A stretch of 64,000 nt of DNA from Reticulitermes speratus (GCA_021186555.1 JAJKFL010000004.1:11476001-11540000); one strand, 5' to 3'; shown: positions 37,901 through 52,900, counted from the first letter of the stretch. The notes: generated by a model not told the origin, from the letters alone. Numbers and translations are program-made.

Positions 37901-40900
37901 CGCTTTTAGGACACACAAGAAAGGCTGCAGCAGGAAGAAGATGCCCGCAACCAGCTGTTCCAGGGCAAGAAGAAGCTCGAACAGGAGCTTTCTGGCCTCA
38001 AGAAGGATATCGAGGACCTGGAACTGACCGTCCAGAAGGTAAATATGAATTTGTGACTGTCGTGACTTTTGGGTTATGTCGCTGTATAGTCTGATAGAAA
38101 CGTACCTACAGTGTGGACGACATACTGCCTCCATCTTCAGGCTAGGGGCGGTGTATCCCAGAAGACGATGATCTTTATGAGTAACAGAAATTTTAAATTT
38201 CAGAATTTGTGGTTGTTTGTAAAACTCTTTAAAACGAAATTGGAAATTTATGTGGTAAGAATTTAGGAAGTACCAAATATTAAAAATTTATTCGTAGAAG
38301 ATAGTTCTCTGCAGTTCTCTGGTTGATATAGTTTGTTAAAAATTTTTACAACATCGCAATTTACGTTTCGTGCTGAAACTTCAGCATCGCCAGTTCTCAA
38401 GTAATTTATTTTTAGAATGGTTATGATTCAGACTGTTTTGATTGCATCGTATTTATACCAGCAGAATTCCAACGTAAAACTGGGTACAGCAAATGAAAGA
38501 ACAAAGGAAGGTTCAAATTTTGTGTCTTATTAAGTAATTTGTATTGGTAAATTGTAATCGACTTTTCGAAGGAGTTTTTTTTCCTCATCTTACATACATT
38601 GTAATAACATTGTCACAAAAACGTACTAGTCAAAGTACAGTTTTAATTTTTATATGTATCTGAACACGGCGGTTGTCGCGAATATCCCATCGGATGCAAG
38701 TTTTCTATGCGATAAATCTGCTGTGCATGGGGACATGATAAAAGGGACACTGCATTATTAAAGGATCAAATCAATAAATATGAAGTGGGCGGGATCAAAT
38801 TACATGTTTGGGGGAGATGAGAAATACGTATAGGAATGTAGTTGAGAATCCTGAAAGGAATTAAATGAAAAGATAATACTAAAGTGGAAGTTAATGCAGT
38901 GGAGTTTAAGGGTGTGGACTGAATTCATCTGACCCAGAGCCCCGTAGAATGGTGGGCTGTGTTCAACATGCTAGTAGGCTTTTCGAGTTCCATATAAATT
39001 ATGGAATTTCTGGACATTATGATTTCATCAAAAGCAGCCATAACAATGTAATTAGTTACTTGGTTAATCAGTTAATTAATTTGTCTTGTAGTTACAATTT
39101 TTGTAACTGTACAGTATTAGACCCAACAAATTGCACCGTCAATAATAAGTAATAATTTGTCACTTACTACATGTTTCGACCTCTACAAGGTCATAATCAG
39201 GGAGGTATATACAATGGCATACAGTTAAGCAAATTCTGTTAAATATTAAATTAAGTTTCAGACCAACTGATGCACAACTAAAACCACTTTTATTGTAGCT
39301 TTATTATAATTTGTTAAATTGTTAAAAGCTAAAATGAAAGTGGTTTTAGTTGTGCATCAGTTGGTCTGAAACTTAATTTAATATGACGAAGATGCACGGT
39401 GTGAACAGTGTGAAATTTGTTATATATGTTTGTGTGTAGATTTAAAATACAATATTGTTAATTAAAATTACTAAGATTTTTTTAAAATATAAATCAATTA
39501 ACATATTTTTTTACAATTCTACAACAATATTTTATCTTCCATTGCCGACAAATATCTGTCTAAATTTTTGTCATCTTCATTCAAAGGAATATCACTGTGT
39601 TGTCTGGTTGGTGTTTGTGACATGGCGGATTACTGAGTACTCTATTGCACAGAACGTGTATTACGGTACATTTTTATGACTGTGTTAAGCACTAAGAATT
39701 TTAACAACCAACGTGTTTTCTTGCAACAACAGGCTGAGCAGGACAAAGCGACGAAGGACCACCAGATTCGTAACCTGAACGACGAGATTGCGCATCAGGA
39801 TGAGCTGATCAACAAACTGAACAAGGAAAAGAAACAGCAGGGCGAAACCAACCAGAAGACATCTGAAGAACTCCAGGTAAAGACACGCAAATGGTTTACT
39901 AAAAACGTTTTATGACTTTTCTACAGAATTATATTTTAACCCTCGGTGCACTGTACGGACCTTTAATTCTTAATATGCTGCCGGCCTCGGTGCACCGTAC
40001 GGTCGTGAATGTATTGAAGGGTAACATAAATTTAAACTCCCTTCTTTTTGGGCAGAATTTGTAGTTGTAGTTGTAGTTGTAGTTGAAACCCCAGCGTGAT
40101 TGAAGGGTTAAGATAAACTACTTAATTTCTTTTATAATACCCAGCAGTTTTGTGACTGTCATTTTTAAAAAATAATTGCAGGATATGTTCCATTCCACTG
40201 ATATTCTTAAACGCTAAAGATATTCGTAATAAACGAAGACGTTATTTCAAAATGAGGCACTTCTTTCTTAGCAGGAAGGGCTATTGTGTGATTCAACTTT
40301 AATAATATCACATGAAAAATAAAGGCTATGTTTAAAATATTTTTTGGATACTACCATATCATATAGCCTCTATTCAATGGGTATCTAAGGCTCCTTATGA
40401 AGATGACCATTTATATGTATCTGGTGCTGAGGTTAAGAATGGCTGTTCCTTCAGCCATGGTGCTTATTTAAGCACAGTGTAACTTTACATTTTTTACTAT
40501 CATATTGTAATTATATGACTAAGTTTAATATTGTTCTGTTTAGGCTGCTGAAGACAAGGTCAACCACTTGAATAAGGTCAAGGCTAAACTGGAGCAGACC
40601 CTCGATGAACTGGAGGACTCCCTTGAGCGCGAGAAGAAGTTGCGGTAGGTTTGGTTGCACTATCATCTACAACGCACACTTTGTGGTTGAAGAAAATCGA
40701 CGAATCTATTTTATTCCTTTACTTTGGAATATTCCCATTTTCGAACCAGAATATACTCTATCGAATCTATAAATAATAATTCAATTCAAGTTTATTTACT
40801 TGCTGACTGAACAGCCCGAGGGCCAATTACAGAAACAGCACAAACTACACTCAGTGTACAAAGTAACACTTGGCCAATTACAGAAACAGCACAAACTACA

Positions 40901-43900
40901 CTCAGTGTATAAAGTAACACTTTGCCAATTACAGAAACAGCACAAACTACACTCAGTGTACAAAGTAACACTTGGCCAATTACAGAAACAGCACAAACTA
41001 CACTCAGTGTACAAAGTAACACTTGGCCAATTACAGAAACAGCACAAACTACACTCAGTGTACAAAGTAACACTTGGCCAATTACAGAAACAGCACAAAC
41101 TACACTCAGTGTACAAAGTAACACTTGGCCAATTACAGAAACAGCACAAACTACACTCAGTGTACAAAGTAACACTTGGCCAATTACAGAAACAGCACAA
41201 ACTACACTCAGTGTACAAAGTAACACTTGGCCAATTACAGAAACAGCACAAACTACACTCAGTTTACAAAGTAACACTTGGCCAATTACAGAAACAGCAC
41301 AAACTACACTCAGTGTACAAAGTAACACTTGGCCAATTACAGAAACAGCACAAACTACACTCAGTGTACAAAGTAACACTTGGCCAATTACAGAAACAGC
41401 ACGAACTACACTCAGTGTACAAAGTAACACTTGGCCAATTACAGAAACAGCACAAACTACAGTCAGTGTACAAAGTAACACTTGAAAAAGAAAATATATA
41501 CATATAAGCATTAAAAAGGTGAAGCTACAAAATACAAGTATCGCAGGCAAAACGCTAATATTAAGCTTTAAGTCGATATTACAAAAAGATCGAATAGAAG
41601 GGGAGATAAAATACAAAATATAAACGAAGAGGAAATTACAGTATTAGAGGATAAATATAAGTAATTAATGACCTGGAAGAATAGGCAAATATTGACAGTA
41701 TGAACCGTGGGATAGGTAGAAGGAACACAACAAACTGGGATCAAATGATTTTGTATTTAATTATGTTCTTTAGCGAGATAACATAGTGACTGAAGCCAGA
41801 GATTCTTCTACAGGCAGCTTTTGCTGCACAAACACATTCCGTTCAGTTTTCACAGCTACCTACACTAATATCCAATCGCAGTGGCCGCGCGGTCTAAGGC
41901 GTGGGTCTGCGGCCGCTCGCTTGCTGGGATTGTGGGTTCGAATCCCGCCTAGGACATGGATGTCTGTCTGTTGTGAGTGTTGTGTGTTGTCAGTTAGAGG
42001 TCTCTGCGACAGGCTGGTCACTCGTCCAGAGGAGTGCTACCGACTGTGGTGTGTCTGAGTGTGATCGTGAAGCCTCGAAAAATGAGGCGGCCTAGGCCCC
42101 CAAAGGGCTGTCGAGCCATAGGAAATAAAAAACCTACACTAATATGATTCATAACATAGCCTGAAGCCACACTCCTAGCTAGTTGTTCTGCGTTGTGGTA
42201 TCTGAGCTATGAAGATTGCTGTCTTGTGGGATATGAGGCCATGTGACCTGGGGGTGGTGTTCTGACGTTTTAGATAAACCTCATTCCATTACCAGCGTAG
42301 ACTGAAGCATCAGGTTCCTCTGAAACGTCGACACGTTTCTGCCAGAATATATGACAAACCAGAATGCAGCAATCTTCATGTCCTCTTTCGTTTGCTTCCT
42401 TTGTGACTCATTTAATTATCTTTATTCTGATTTTAAGTTGTTCTTTACAATGTAAGACAACGCCTTATGGGGAGAGACCGCCTCGTGTATCCTAGTATCA
42501 GCGACTAAACCGTTTGTCGGATATTCGTGAAATTTTGTATTCGAGTTCTTTACAAAAATTTGTCAACTAGACTTGAGTTTCGTTAAAATCGGTTCAGTGA
42601 CAGTCGTACTTTACTTGTTGTTGGGCCTAAATGAATTTCTACCCGTAATTTACATGTTTCTTGACCGATCCGGTTAAAATTTGGTTTAAAATATCTTCAC
42701 GTGATTGCGTACGGCAATTGTGACTTCCGTGAAAATCCGTGCATTGAAAGCCATCCTTTACTTACGGGCGTTGCGCTATTTTCTACACTTCTCGTCAAAT
42801 TTGGATAACATTTGGTCTATAAGATGTCCACAAAAACATATAGAGTCATTATAAGTTTTATAAAATTGGACGCAATGGAAGCCATAATTTACTTGGGGGG
42901 GGGGGGTAAATTAATTTCTGTCCGTACTTTCCATATTTATTTTCCGATTTGGGTGAAATCCGATACAAGTGTTCCGAAAAAGATGCTGTTTAACATTTCT
43001 GAGTTTCGTGGAAATCGACTTCGAAGAGACAAGCACTGTTCTTACGGTCTTAAACGAAATTACATTATGGCGTGTACCGTGAAACCGTATGATATTCAGA
43101 AAATAAAGAGCACAAAGTTACACTGTGTGTACTGCGTTACAGATCATACAGTTTGCAGTCTCCTTATATACATTCAGGATTTCAATACACACACTTACTA
43201 AGCAGAGGTCTAGCTGTAACAGACTACTGACAGATATTATGGTGTGTGTAGTGGTGACGTTGAGAAGACTAAGCGAAAGGTTGAGGGTGACCTGAAGCTG
43301 ACTCAGGAGGCAGTGTCCGATCTTGAACGCAACAAGAAGGAGTTGGAGCAGACAATCCAGCGCAAAGACAAGGAGATCTCCTCCCTGGCAGCCAAGCTTG
43401 AAGATGAACAGTCTCTGGTTGCGAAGTTGCAGAAACAAATCAAGGAGCTGCAGGTGATCCTTCATTGTTATTGAATTAACACCTCTCAAATCTGTAGCAA
43501 CTATTCACGGAAATGGATTTTATATTCAGTTTATTAACATGCATTTTGTAGAGGATCCTTATTTTATTTGACAACTATATTTGTCGCTTCCGACCGCTAC
43601 TTCACAGCTCGTGTTGGCGGCGGGATGAGTTGAGTATGTTAATACGATAAACGAGTCGACAGGAAATGGTAACTGGAAGATGTCAGATAGAATAATGACC
43701 CTATATTTTAGGAATAATATCTTAAAATTCCTTTAATTTAATATTCATGAAACATTGGTTTATCTGTTCTAGTCCCGCATTGAAGAGCTGGAGGAAGAAG
43801 TTGAAGCAGAACGCCAGGCAAGGGCCAAGGTAAGACAGAAGTACTGATAAAACTGTGGAATTATTACTGTAAATATGCTCATATTCAAATATTATGATAC

Positions 43901-46900
43901 ACTGTGCAGTCTGTGTTGGTATACAGCCATTAATTGGGTCGTTTATGCCCTTATATATTATTTAAGATGAAATGTTAAATAATTCAGTATTACTAGCAAT
44001 GATTAAAGTAAGGAGTATTTGGTGTATGAGATATGTAGCACACGTGAAAGAAATTAAAAATATATACAAATTTTAGTCAAAATTTGAAAGAAAGAGATCA
44101 CTTGGTAAACCTACGCATAGATGGGGGAATAATATTAAAACAGGTCGTAACGAGATGGGGTTTAAGGAGGGACCATAGATGGACTGTTGTGAAGAAGTTA
44201 TGAACCTTCATGTTTTATAAATATGTGAAATTTTACAACTATGTTGAGGCCTCAAAAAGAAGAGACATGAAACGGCCTCTCCATATATCTTAACCCCCCC
44301 CACCCCTCTCCAGCACACTTTTCTATATTTTCCTCTGGTCTTCCTGCCATTCTCTTCGTATGAGTTTGGTAGTTACAGCCTTTGCTAGTGTAGAACCATT
44401 GGTCTTGTTAACATTGTTCAGAGGGGAATGAAGAGCGATAGAACAATAGGCAGAGATGGGTAAGACTTGAGCGACACCATTCCCATTATGCATGGCGTAT
44501 ATCCTGCAGCCCAAATGCATCAGTAACGTCTAGGACCGCGCTAGCCTTGTTATAGCTAACTATACAAGAAGGCTGCATGGATTCAGAGTCCTTAGCCCAA
44601 GGGAAGCTTTTCTGAGCTGTGTTTTGCTTCGTGTAGGCCGAGAAGCAGCGCTCAGATCTCGCCCGCGAGCTGGAGGAACTGGGAGAGCGTCTCGAGGAAG
44701 CCGGAGGTGCCACTTCAGCACAGATCGAACTGAACAAGAAGAGGGAGGCCGAGCTTGCCAAACTGCGCCGAGACCTTGAGGAAGCCAACATCCAGCATGA
44801 GGGCACACTGGCTAACCTGCGCAAGAAGCACAATGATGCTGTGGCTGAGATGGGAGAGCAGATTGACCAGCTGAACAAGCTGAAAGCCAAGTGAGTGAGC
44901 CTTTGTTTATGCTGTAGGAGAAATGGTGTTATTTCTTCGGTGGGTACACGCGGAAAAGATCTTGAACTTTTTGAACAATTTATCGTAATTTTTTTCCTCT
45001 TCGTCAAGTACTGTTAATGGGATTTAACCACGAAGGATGAGGTTGACGGAACATGTAGATCGAACTGGATAGATGAGGAAATCTTACATTTTCAGAAATA
45101 TTCAGGATGAGAGACCATTTTGGTGACCTAGGCAGTGACAGGAGAGTAATATAATGGCTATTAAAGACATGAGTGTGAGAATATGGATTGGATTCAAGTG
45201 GATCAGGACAGGAACTAGTAGTAGGCTCTTGACAACAGTAATCAAATTCGGTATAAAGCAGAGTGTTTCCGGTACAACTGGGGAAATTCCGTCTAAAGCA
45301 AGAACCTGGGCAACGGAATTGGTTTGTTAGTTAAATTACGAAATTAAATTACAAATTAAACTCTATTAGGCAAACCTATGAAGTGAACAATAACCAAGCA
45401 GCTTTCTTTTTCACTTGCCGTACATATCTGACATGACGCACACCTTTTGGCTCAAGTAGGCTATCCTCAATGTCACCAATTAAAAGTTTACAAAACCGTG
45501 CCCATATTATTTATTGAAAGTTTAAAAATGTAGAAAGCCTTGTATTCATTAAATTTTAAAATGTACAAGTATAAGTTAAGTACTTGCTATTCAAGTATAA
45601 ATACCAGTAGGTTCAATTTGACGAAACACTAATCATATAAGCTCATTTAATTTTTAGAATCATGTTTCTCTTACACGCATTTCTTTGAGACAAATAATTT
45701 TATCAGCGGAATTTAGTACAGTTTTTCGTATAGAATTCATAATTCACATAAATTTTGCCTTTCTTTGGAATTATATTAAATTGTTATTTGCTACCGGTGA
45801 TGAACATTGTAATATGACTTGCTTTTGTACGTGGCTGAATTTTGAAAAACACTCGGTAGGTTATATATATAATATATATATATATATATCATAAATAACT
45901 ATATTTTTATTCATTACTTTATTCCTTGAAGTTCCGGGGGTTTGGTATAAAGGAAACGTTCACAGCTTAAATATCGTGGGAAATTAGTCAGAGTGATTCA
46001 ATAAATTGGGGGGCAATTGCGCTGTAGGAGTGTAAAGGAAATTACATGCATATGAACATTAGTTTAACGTTTTCATATATTTTTATCCTTTTGATTTTAA
46101 ACCTATTTCATAGCAAGTTTTCAGGACGGAAGAATCCGGACGAACCCAGTCGGTATGGTGACCAAGTTACAGGCTGTATGATGAAGGAACTCTGATTTGA
46201 TTACTTTGAGGGCACGAAATTTATCTTCAATCCGCAGGTTGCATGTAGGCTGTGTGGCCGACGGAACCTCTTACACAATGGGTATCCTGTTTCCCCGGGG
46301 GTAAATTTGCCGGGGCGTGAAACTGATATCTCACAACATCTAGTGCCAGGGCTAAGAATGCTTGGAGCTAAACCTCACCTCCCCATGCTTCTTCGTGTCA
46401 TGGTGTCTAATTAAGGACAGGGACAGCTCTAAACTTACATTGCAATATATTTTAAACACCGGTATGCCCTCCCAGTCCGAGTTTGAAGGCAGGAATTTCT
46501 GATTTAAATGGTTGCTGTAATTCAGATATTAGGAAAGGATATTATTGTAAAATATTACACAGTAGTACGAAAAAGAACGTTCGAGAAAATTAACACGGAA
46601 TATTTGAAGATCGAGTGCACGAAAACATGAGGATACTCGTGTTAGGCAGTTAAAGGTTTAAAAACCTTTAAAAAATTTTATTATAAGGGGGTTGGAAGAA
46701 GCAGGTGAAAATGTTATTTAATTCTGCAGGGCCGAGCATGATCGCTCCTCTGTTTACAACGAGCTGAACAACGTCCGTGGTGCTATCGATGGTCTGGCTC
46801 GTGATAAGGTAAAATGTGTCATATTCTGTCCCCCATCCACAGGTGGCAGCAGCATGATTGTACCCCTGTTCAACGTCTGTAGGTTGGCTCCACTGTGCAG

Positions 46901-49900
46901 AATAACCGCCACACTCGCCAACACCTGTCATATTTGGGTTTCGCGTTGCTGAATCCCAAAATTTAAAACATGTCTTGTATTCTGAACAAATGAAGTTACA
47001 TATTATTTGTTTTGTGTATATCTGATAGGCATTAAAATTATTATTAGTGATGTCCTCCAACAACATTAATTTTAATTTATGATGTAAATATTCCAAAATA
47101 CATCGCCTATTGCAATTATTTTTGTTAATGCTCAATCGTAACATGTGAAATTGGACAAATTCATAAATGATTTTAAAAAAGGAAGAAAAATGTACGGTAT
47201 TTATGCAGCCGAGTAAAGTGTTTCGAAAAGGGCAAAGTTCCAAAAATGCACAATTCTTTCTTTCGTGGGTGTACAATTTGATTTAACAAAGAGCACTGCA
47301 TGATTTGATGCAAAACAATCTGAATTCTGTCATTTTTAGCTTTTACAAGCCAAATTTTAACACAAATCTCTTCAAATTTACAATCTTCATATATATTTAG
47401 ACACAGAGTTGAATCTAGTTTACTCCACTCTTCGGCTGTCCATTACCTAAACCCACATTACTTGCCATCGGGTTTCGTTTATATATAAATATCTGAAATT
47501 TGAAATGCCAAGTCTGATGGTGTCTGGTGGTGTGTTTGAGCGGCTCTGCCCCTTAACTAGAAACTGTCAAACTGTCTTCTCCTAAACCCCAGCGTTGTAG
47601 AATCCTCTCCTCAGTAAAAACCACTGTTTTATCCTACAGAGCCGAAAAGGACAAGGCTCAGTTCGGTGCAGAGTTGAACGACCTCCGTGCTGGTGTGGAC
47701 CATTTGTCCAACGAGAAGGTATTTTATACATCAGTGTTCGATGTGGACAACGCTTTAGTGCTGCTACCAGCAAATTAAAAGTGTGTGTCAATACAGAAGC
47801 TTTAATACTGCGAAAGCATGGCAGATATTAAAATTTGTACGTAGCTGTCGCTTTCAGTAAGCTGACATTTTTCTGGCGTTGAATCAATATGTGGATATAT
47901 ACATATTTGTGATTTAGTATGCATTATTGCTGGAGTGACAATAATCACCATCATAATTGTTAATGTAAAAAATAACTGTAAATATTTTAAACGTGCTTTA
48001 ATATGTAATTTAATGTTACTTAACCATAACTGTACATATGGGAAATCGCCAGTTTATGATGATTTTCATGAAGATGATATTGCAGTAGTTCTGCTGCTAC
48101 CAGTTGACAATATTGCTTTTTTGTTCAGTTCAAAATAATGTCAATTTATTTTTCCATATTTGTTTCTTGTTGCCAACAACAAAATGAATTAGCATGCAAA
48201 GACATTGATCCTGATGTACCTAATGTGAGGTCGTACTAACTTGTGTGTTCTATGTTGTTTGTTTAACCATTTAAAGCCCAGTGGTAACTATGTGTACCGC
48301 TTACCGTAACATTATGAGACTCTACAGTTTGCCTACACAGTGTATTTATGTGTTTCATATGATTGTCACAATAAACACCTATTGTTTTCCCTAAACAACA
48401 TTAACCAATTTGCCGTTATAATGGATATGAAATGTGTTTTCTGTGAGGTAGGGTATTAATTTGGATATGTAACTCAGATAGACGTTTGTTTTTAAATTGT
48501 TTAATGTAGGAAAGTTAATGTAACGTCCGAAATAGAAGTTTTGATGCAAGATATTATTGTTGTAGTTTAGAACGCCTGGATATTGAAACAATAAATCCTG
48601 CTAAGAGCAAAAATATGTCAACCCTTTGATAAAAAAAATCATGAGTATAAAATGTGCCAGGTTGCCTAGATTTGTTAAAATAATTAATTTAAGATAAAAT
48701 ATTAATTTTGAAGCATGCCCTGCAATTTATTTCATATATGCAGTAATACTGAATTTAAATGTGAAAATATGTTTCATATTGTGTGCATAAAGAAAAAGTT
48801 ATTTCAGATAAAGTCGGTAAAATGTGGCGTGTTTAATTTGTTTCCAAATTATAAATATCTCAAGTCGAGTACTAATATGACTCTTCAGATTACAGACTTT
48901 ATAGTCTGAGGAAATCAAACCAAGGTTACGGTATAATTAGATCAGTTAAAGGGCTAAGAATTTAAAGACCCGAATAACAATTGTTTGGGGTTAAATATAT
49001 TATAATTAATTTACGCAATTATTCTATTCCAGTGGTAGGATATTTCATCTCTCACAGCCCCAATAAATTTATGTAGCAATAACACTTAAATGTGTCAATC
49101 ATGAAATTTCACAGCCACTTGTTTTAGAATATGAGTTATTTCATAAAATAATTAAGATAATCTTAGATAATTGGTTTGTTTCACACAATTATCGTCTGTG
49201 CAAAGGTCTGTAATAAGTATTAATTTATTTCGCGTTTGTTTATTCACTAAAATAATCAAAAAGCTCTTTCAAGCTCTAAATTCATTGTGTTTGTTACCAG
49301 CCTTAGTTTGTTTGAAATACATACAGAATTATATGCAGTGTGGTATATGTGGTATACTTATGTGGTATAGGTGGTATGTGTAATAGCGTGCATAACCAGA
49401 GTAGCAGCTCAGTTGTGTAATTTATTCGTCAATTAGCCTTAGAAGTATAATTTGTGTACTAATGTACACAATTCGCATTCAGTCTGTCTGTCCGTCACGA
49501 TCTGTTTATTACACACGCAGAGACCAGCAACAACAAAATTCTTCCGTAAGTATAAGGTTTTCATCTTATGAAGGAAAGACGTCTCCGTTCCTATGGAATG
49601 TGGCGCCTCACTGGGTGACTTCCGGAAACATCGGGCGTCAATCACCCAGTGACGTGGCTCTACATCCTCAAGAACGGAAAGCTCAACTGCACTGTAGCGG
49701 AAGTCTAAAAACCCTCTTAGAAAGGAACACTTTATAAAGTGTTAAGTGTACTGTTAGATGCATAGGTTCGCACAATTAGAAATTATTTTGCCCTTGATTT
49801 TGGGCGCTTCGTGTCACTCTCGTGGATACCTAATTACGCGAGGAAGACTCAAAGTGGCGCGTTTGCCAAGAAGGCAGCAAAATCATACGGACCCTTTGCC

Positions 49901-52900
49901 CAAGAAGGACCCAAGGCTCGACTGCAGCGCCGTTGCGAGAATACGGAGAAAACACAAACCTACTCATCTTAATATGTTCCGTAATTTCAGTGTATTAGTC
50001 AGTTATCAAAAAGTCCAACTAAATATACTTATAGTGTATTTAGTTGGACTTTTTAATAATTGAATAATATACGGGAATTATGGAATATATTAAGATTATA
50101 GAAGCCAAATCGGCAAATCATCTCACGTCTACAGAAATACAAGAGAAACTATAACTGTATATAGTTTGAGATTTTAGTAACAAAGTGTTCAGTTTAGGTG
50201 GTTTATACGTGGGCACGCTAGGTGAAATATTAACGGTTATTATGGTCGGTAATGGTGTTTTTAAGACTGAATTAACGTAACGCCGTGGTGAGTTGTTTTG
50301 TAAGAACGTATGTGTTACTTTCCTAGCTTCCCTTCGCTCGTATAAATTGTTGTATAGTGGAGACAGTGTTAAATACGAGGGATGGCTTTGAAATTGTAGG
50401 CCGCGGCAGAGAAAGTCGCCAAGCAACTGCAGCATCAGCTGAACGAAGTGCAAGGCAAACTGGATGAAACCAACCGCACGCTCAACGACTTCGATTCCGC
50501 CAAGAAGAAACTGTCCATCGAGAACTCTGACCTGCTAAGGCAGTTGGAGGAGGCCGAGTCCCAGGTGTCGCAGCTCAGCAAGCTGAAGATCTCTTTGACG
50601 ACCCAACTCGAGGACACCAAGCGCTTGGCCGACGAGGAGTCCAGGGTGAGAACATATCATTGCAAACAACATTTGTGTTTAGAACGGAACGTGGTGTTTA
50701 TGGCATGTCTGCAAATTCACTTACAGTAAGTGGTGTCTTTGAATGGCTCGTTAAATACTGGATGTTTCGGCAGTTAAATTAGAGATGATGTTCACTGTGG
50801 AAAGATTTTTGTGCAGGCCGCAAAACCAACTAAAATTTTATATTTTCCATTCCGTGCATTATAATTCGATTTTTATAATATTAACCAACAAATGCACACA
50901 ATTGTCATTAGATCCAAATAATATTTTTAAAAACACTAAACTGCTACATGTTTCGGACCTTACTGGTCCATCATCAGGGAGTACATAAATTGTTGTTGCA
51001 TAAAACAGTTATTTAACAATATTTTGGTATTTTACATATGTAGAAGAATTGATGGAAATTCTCCGTGTAATGAATATGTGTGGGAGACAGAATTGTTACA
51101 CTGAAAATATAAAAATATATAAAAATATTTAGTACAATAAAAATGCATGAATATGGTATAATAAAACATGTAGAAAATAACCAATAGTAAATATTTTTAT
51201 ATATTTTCATATTTTATATTTTAACTTTCAGTGTAACAATTCTGTCCGCCACACATATTCACTACACGAAAGAATTTCCATCAGTTCTTATACATATCCA
51301 AGATACCAAAATATTGTTAAGTAATTGTTTTTAAAACAACAATTGTTTTACTCCCAGATTATGGACCAGTAACGTCCGAAACATGTAGGAGTTTAGTGTG
51401 TGTTTTAAATATATTATTGTGAACCTAATGACAATAGTGTGCATTTATTGGTTAGTATTACAAAAAACTGAAGTTTCTTAGTCGTATTAAGGAAGTCGCA
51501 GGCCACGTGTATCTTATCAGTCCTTAATGAAACTTTGCATGCAAGCAGATACACTGATCGGTAACAGTGACCTCTTCTAAGGCGCTTTTGGTATTCGACG
51601 TCTGTCACAAATGAAAAGCGGTTTCGAATCCCGTACGGATTTCAGTGTATTTGTTATTCGTCTCAGTCCTATTCTCACGTGAGCCAGAGAGTAATACTGA
51701 ATGCGTAGCGTGAAATAAAAACATTATACTTCTTTAACAGAAATTAAATGTAGGTATTATTAATACAATTTCACTTTTTATAACCAAACTAGTTGAATGA
51801 GAGGGTTGGAATTAGAATAATCGATTGGTGCTACAAACCCAAATTGGACACACATAAAATTCCTTGCTAACAGTTTTTTTCTGTGGCGCTACAGCCCAAA
51901 TCGGGCTAGGCTGCTTCATTGTTGAGGTTTTTAGATCACACACAGTTAGACACACACACACACACATCCGGTAGGACTCCTCTGAACGAGCGATCAGCCC
52001 GTCACAGAGGCCGCTATCTGACAACACACAACAAACACAAGAGACGGATGTCCATGCCTCGGAGGGATTCGAACCCACGAACTCAGCCATCAAGCGGCTG
52101 CAGATCTACACCTTAGACCCCACAGACACCAGGATAGGCTTAATAACGAATTAACACGGGGAAATTGTTGAAAAATTATTAACAGGGAAGAGTCGAAGTA
52201 CTTGGGGAAACCCCGGTTCATTGGTACTTTGTTCAATATGAAACTCGTGTGGACTACCCTGGAAATTAAGGCAGGCTTTCGTAGTAACTTCCGACTCCTA
52301 ACCGTCAGAGTTGCTGGAGGTTATGCTCGTAGCACCCTCTGACGATGTGAATGTCTGCAGGAGCGGGCGACTCTTCTGGGCAAGTTCCGTAACCTGGAGC
52401 ACGACCTGGACATCCTGCGTGAGCAGGTGGAGGAGGAGGCCGAAGGCAAGGCTGACATCCAGCGCCAGCTCTCCAAGGCCAATGCCGAAGCCCAGCTGTG
52501 GCGCTCCAAGTACGAGTCCGAAGGTGTAGCTCGGGCTGAGGAACTTGAAGAAGCCAAGTAAGTAGATGCCACCACGCGGATCTGAGTTCATGAATGAATT
52601 AACAGTGTCATTACGATAAATTCATTAATTTACTTATCTGTTTCCAGGATTTATGAACTTTTTATCAGTGATTCTCAGACGTTTTCTAAGGAACCCTATG
52701 GCTCTGCGAACAGGTATACTTCCCTCCAATGGTAAAAGTCAAGATGCCAAAATGATAAGGCCTTTGATTATCAGTAAACTTTCCTCTATTAATTGCTGAG
52801 ACAATGTGATTGAAGAGCACTGAGAATGGAGACCTGGCTTCGAAACGAGTTCAGATATTTCCACATAACTTTCCTTTTTCTCTGTTCTGCAAATTCAAAA

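Larger units (their letters stand above)
30007..37909 (+). other. Mhc: Mhc intron between w9 and w10 (7.9 kb), repeat-rich
   Basis: It contains a tRNA-like A-box remnant (near 30075), solo and arrayed copies of the 114-bp unit, a foldback at 31818-31985, 44-bp and 29-bp minisatellites, and a heat-shock-element/TATA arrangement near 34561. The stretches 30420-31800 and 33200-34500 show only unassignable short ORFs; those on the minus strand at 33446-33804 look TE-derived but carry no domain I can name. Confidence 0.65.
47719..50399 (+). other. Mhc: Mhc intron after the hinge cluster
   Basis: A 2.7-kb intron. It contains a diverged solo copy of the 114-bp element (48268-48450), a hairpin around CACTGGGTGA/TCACCCAGTG at 49606-49655, and a 50003-50060 hairpin. 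The remainder is AT-rich with no exon seen. Confidence 0.6.

Noticed and set aside
40792-41616. Open reading frames of 187-274 codons on both strands
   Set aside because: The 51-bp minisatellite unit is a multiple of three without stops, so several frames stay open. The translations are 17-residue repeats with no start context or similarity, and the array lies inside a spliced intron.
44486-45007. 173-codon minus-strand ORF
   Set aside because: It is the antisense shadow of rod exon w15 with serine-rich composition typical of reversed coiled-coil codons.
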